Shown here: positions 5,628-6,237 of the stretch, piece after piece
Position numbering within the stretch: position 1 is the stretch's first letter
Layout: every line of letters begins with the position of its first letter
Assembly: GCA_964395915.1 (NCBI GenBank)
Contig: CAYNDB010000127.1
Location: forward strand, 1 to 6,237
DNA length: 6,237 nt
Direction: 5' to 3'
Origin: CAYNDB01 sp964395915
GTDB taxonomy: Bacteria; Nitrospinota_A; UBA7883; JAJRTC01
Program-made: the position numbers and the translations under genes
Notes under the pieces: generated by a model
The model's database searches: none
What the model was told of the DNA's origin: nothing
The model's input: the letters and a program-made list of their open reading frames with translations, nothing else

Positions 5628-5645
5628 ATATAGGACATATAGGAG
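5628..5645 (+). promoter_or_regulatory. tandem ATATAGGA repeat containing the ribosome binding site
   Basis: ATATAGGA occurs twice with a 9-nt period (5628-5635 and 5637-5644). The second copy continues as AGGAG, 13 nt before the ATG at 5659. The spacing is longer than optimal, but no other purine-rich site or better start codon is present. Confidence 0.4.
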
Positions 5646-5658
5646 ACAAATATACCTG

Positions 5659-6075
5659 ATGGGAGATTTACATTTTCAGGATGCCGTCCTCGATTTGAAG
5701 TTCTACAGGGACTGGGTAGCCAAACGAAAAAAAGCCCTCGAAAAAGATAAAAAACAGAGAACTTTTTTTGTAACCATATCGAGGGAATTTGGTTGCGAAG
5801 GATATGACCTCGCCGGAAAGCTTGTCCAGAAAATTAACAAGTGTCAGGAGTCGCCGTGGAGCCTCTTTACACACAATATGATAGAAGAAATGATTGCCGA
5901 CAAGGAACACGAAGCTGTAGAGCTTGTGCGTGACATCTCTGAAAACAGGTGGTCGTTTAAAGACTGGTTTATAGACGCTTTGGTTCCAGACTATCTTCAA
6001 TCACAGTCGTCTCATATTTTCGAGGGGATGAAAAACGTGATTTTGAACCTGACGGACAAAGGTACCCTTTGTTGA
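5659..6075 (+). CDS. cytidylate-kinase-like protein, N-terminal part only, truncated at a junction
   Basis: A 138-codon frame. Residues 1-34 are a charged helical lead. Residues 36-55 carry TISREFGCEGYDLAGKL-type sequence (T39 to L55), the N-terminal nucleotide-binding signature of the cytidylate-kinase-like family (Cytidylate_kin2). These proteins have a degenerate P-loop in place of GxxGxGK[ST], so kinase activity is uncertain. A helical segment around T71-HNMIEEM and V109-PDYL also fits the family. Members normally run past 200 residues, and the LTDKG segment (131-135) normally leads into a strand of the type IIVGRG. Here only T-L-C follows before a stop. Homology therefore ends at about 6061, exactly where a 7-bp inverted repeat starts and an opposite-strand HAD fragment begins. 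The annotated 3' end is an artefact of that junction, whether biological or technical. Confidence 0.75.
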   Translation: MGDLHFQDAVLDLKFYRDWVAKRKKALEKDKKQRTFFVTISREFGCEGYDLAGKLVQKINKCQESPWSLFTHNMIEEMIADKEHEAVELVRDISENRWSFKDWFIDALVPDYLQSQSSHIFEGMKNVILNLTDKGTLC

Positions 6076-6217
6076 AGATGGTGGTTGCAGCCTGCCGAAA
6101 CGCTGACGCAAGTTTCTCGTCATCGAAGTAGTTTGCGGCCGCGGCAAACCCACTGAGAGAATAGTCACGTTCCAGATACAAGGTGTCGTCCATATCAAGG
6201 ACGAGCAGTTCAATCAT
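5969..6217 (-). CDS. HAD-family hydrolase N-terminal fragment, truncated at the same junction
   Basis: Read leftward from an ATG at 6217, the first 51 codons (down to about 6065) are a HAD hydrolase N-terminus. Motif I is D8-M-D10-D-T-L-Y, followed by L-E-R-D-Y-x-L-S-G-F and a helical cap start ending at F48-N-K-G51. Relatives usually continue with a Gly/Arg-rich turn and the rest of a ~200-residue enzyme. Here codons 52-82 are simply the antisense of the cytidylate-kinase-like gene and should not be read as protein. Motifs II-IV are missing, so the product cannot be a working HAD enzyme as given. No Shine-Dalgarno is visible before 6217, and the frame stays open to the window edge, so the true start could lie further upstream. 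Confidence 0.6.
   Translation of the reverse strand: MIELLVLDMDDTLYLERDYSLSGFAAAANYFDDEKLASAFRQAATTIFNKGYLCPSGSKSRFSSPRKYETTVIEDSLEPKRL
6056..6072. repeat. perfect 7-bp inverted repeat at the junction of two truncated genes
   Basis: ACAAAGG (6056-6062), TAC spacer (6063-6065), CCTTTGT (6066-6072). The left arm is the end of recognisable kinase-like coding sequence (codons for D-K-G). The right arm, on the other strand, is the end of recognisable HAD coding sequence (codons for N-K-G). Complementarity stops at the next base on each side (6055/6073). Confidence 0.8.
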
Positions 6218-6237
6218 TGAGGAATACCGAGGAGTCG

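Overview
The window reads as chromosomal DNA of a Gram-negative bacterium with a c-type cytochrome, outer-membrane-rich envelope. Several proteins carry Sec signal peptides, one is a lipoprotein, two look like outer-membrane beta-barrels and two carry a single CxxCH haem site. Moderate GC, a cytidylate-kinase-like (AAK/Cytidylate_kin2) protein and a monohaem barrel together resemble deltaproteobacterial, Nitrospinae or Nitrospirae-type lineages, but that placement is an inference and the sequence does not fix the taxon. There are no transposases, integrases, CRISPR repeats or rRNA.

Layout. A tRNA-Pro(CGG) runs leftward off the left edge (1-72). Divergent from it, a rightward block starts at 204: a monohaem, porin-like outer-membrane protein, a Gph-type HAD phosphatase and a small YkgJ-type CxxCxxCC protein. 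A good sigma70-like promoter at 2631-2659 then begins a second block: a secreted Met/His/Cys-rich protein (2716), a structured leader of about 170 nt, a methionine-rich outer-membrane protein (3409), a monohaem cytochrome lipoprotein (4670) and a TlpA-type periplasmic thioredoxin (4984). After a promoter-like gap there is the N-terminal part of a cytidylate-kinase-like protein (5659). It ends abruptly against the N-terminal part of a HAD hydrolase on the opposite strand (to 6217).

How the genes may work together. The 2716-5535 block is the most interesting part. Soft-metal ligands (Met-x-Met runs, CxC, CCxxC, His clusters), a small lipid-anchored cytochrome c and a thiol-disulfide oxidoreductase suggest an envelope module for copper handling, or one coupling metal and redox chemistry to cytochrome maturation. 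This rests on residue composition and gene order only.

The right end holds a structural anomaly. Two unrelated genes are both truncated and meet tail to tail at a perfect 7-bp inverted repeat (ACAAAGG-TAC-CCTTTGT, 6056-6072). This is what a short-inverted-repeat rearrangement, or an amplification/assembly chimera, would leave.
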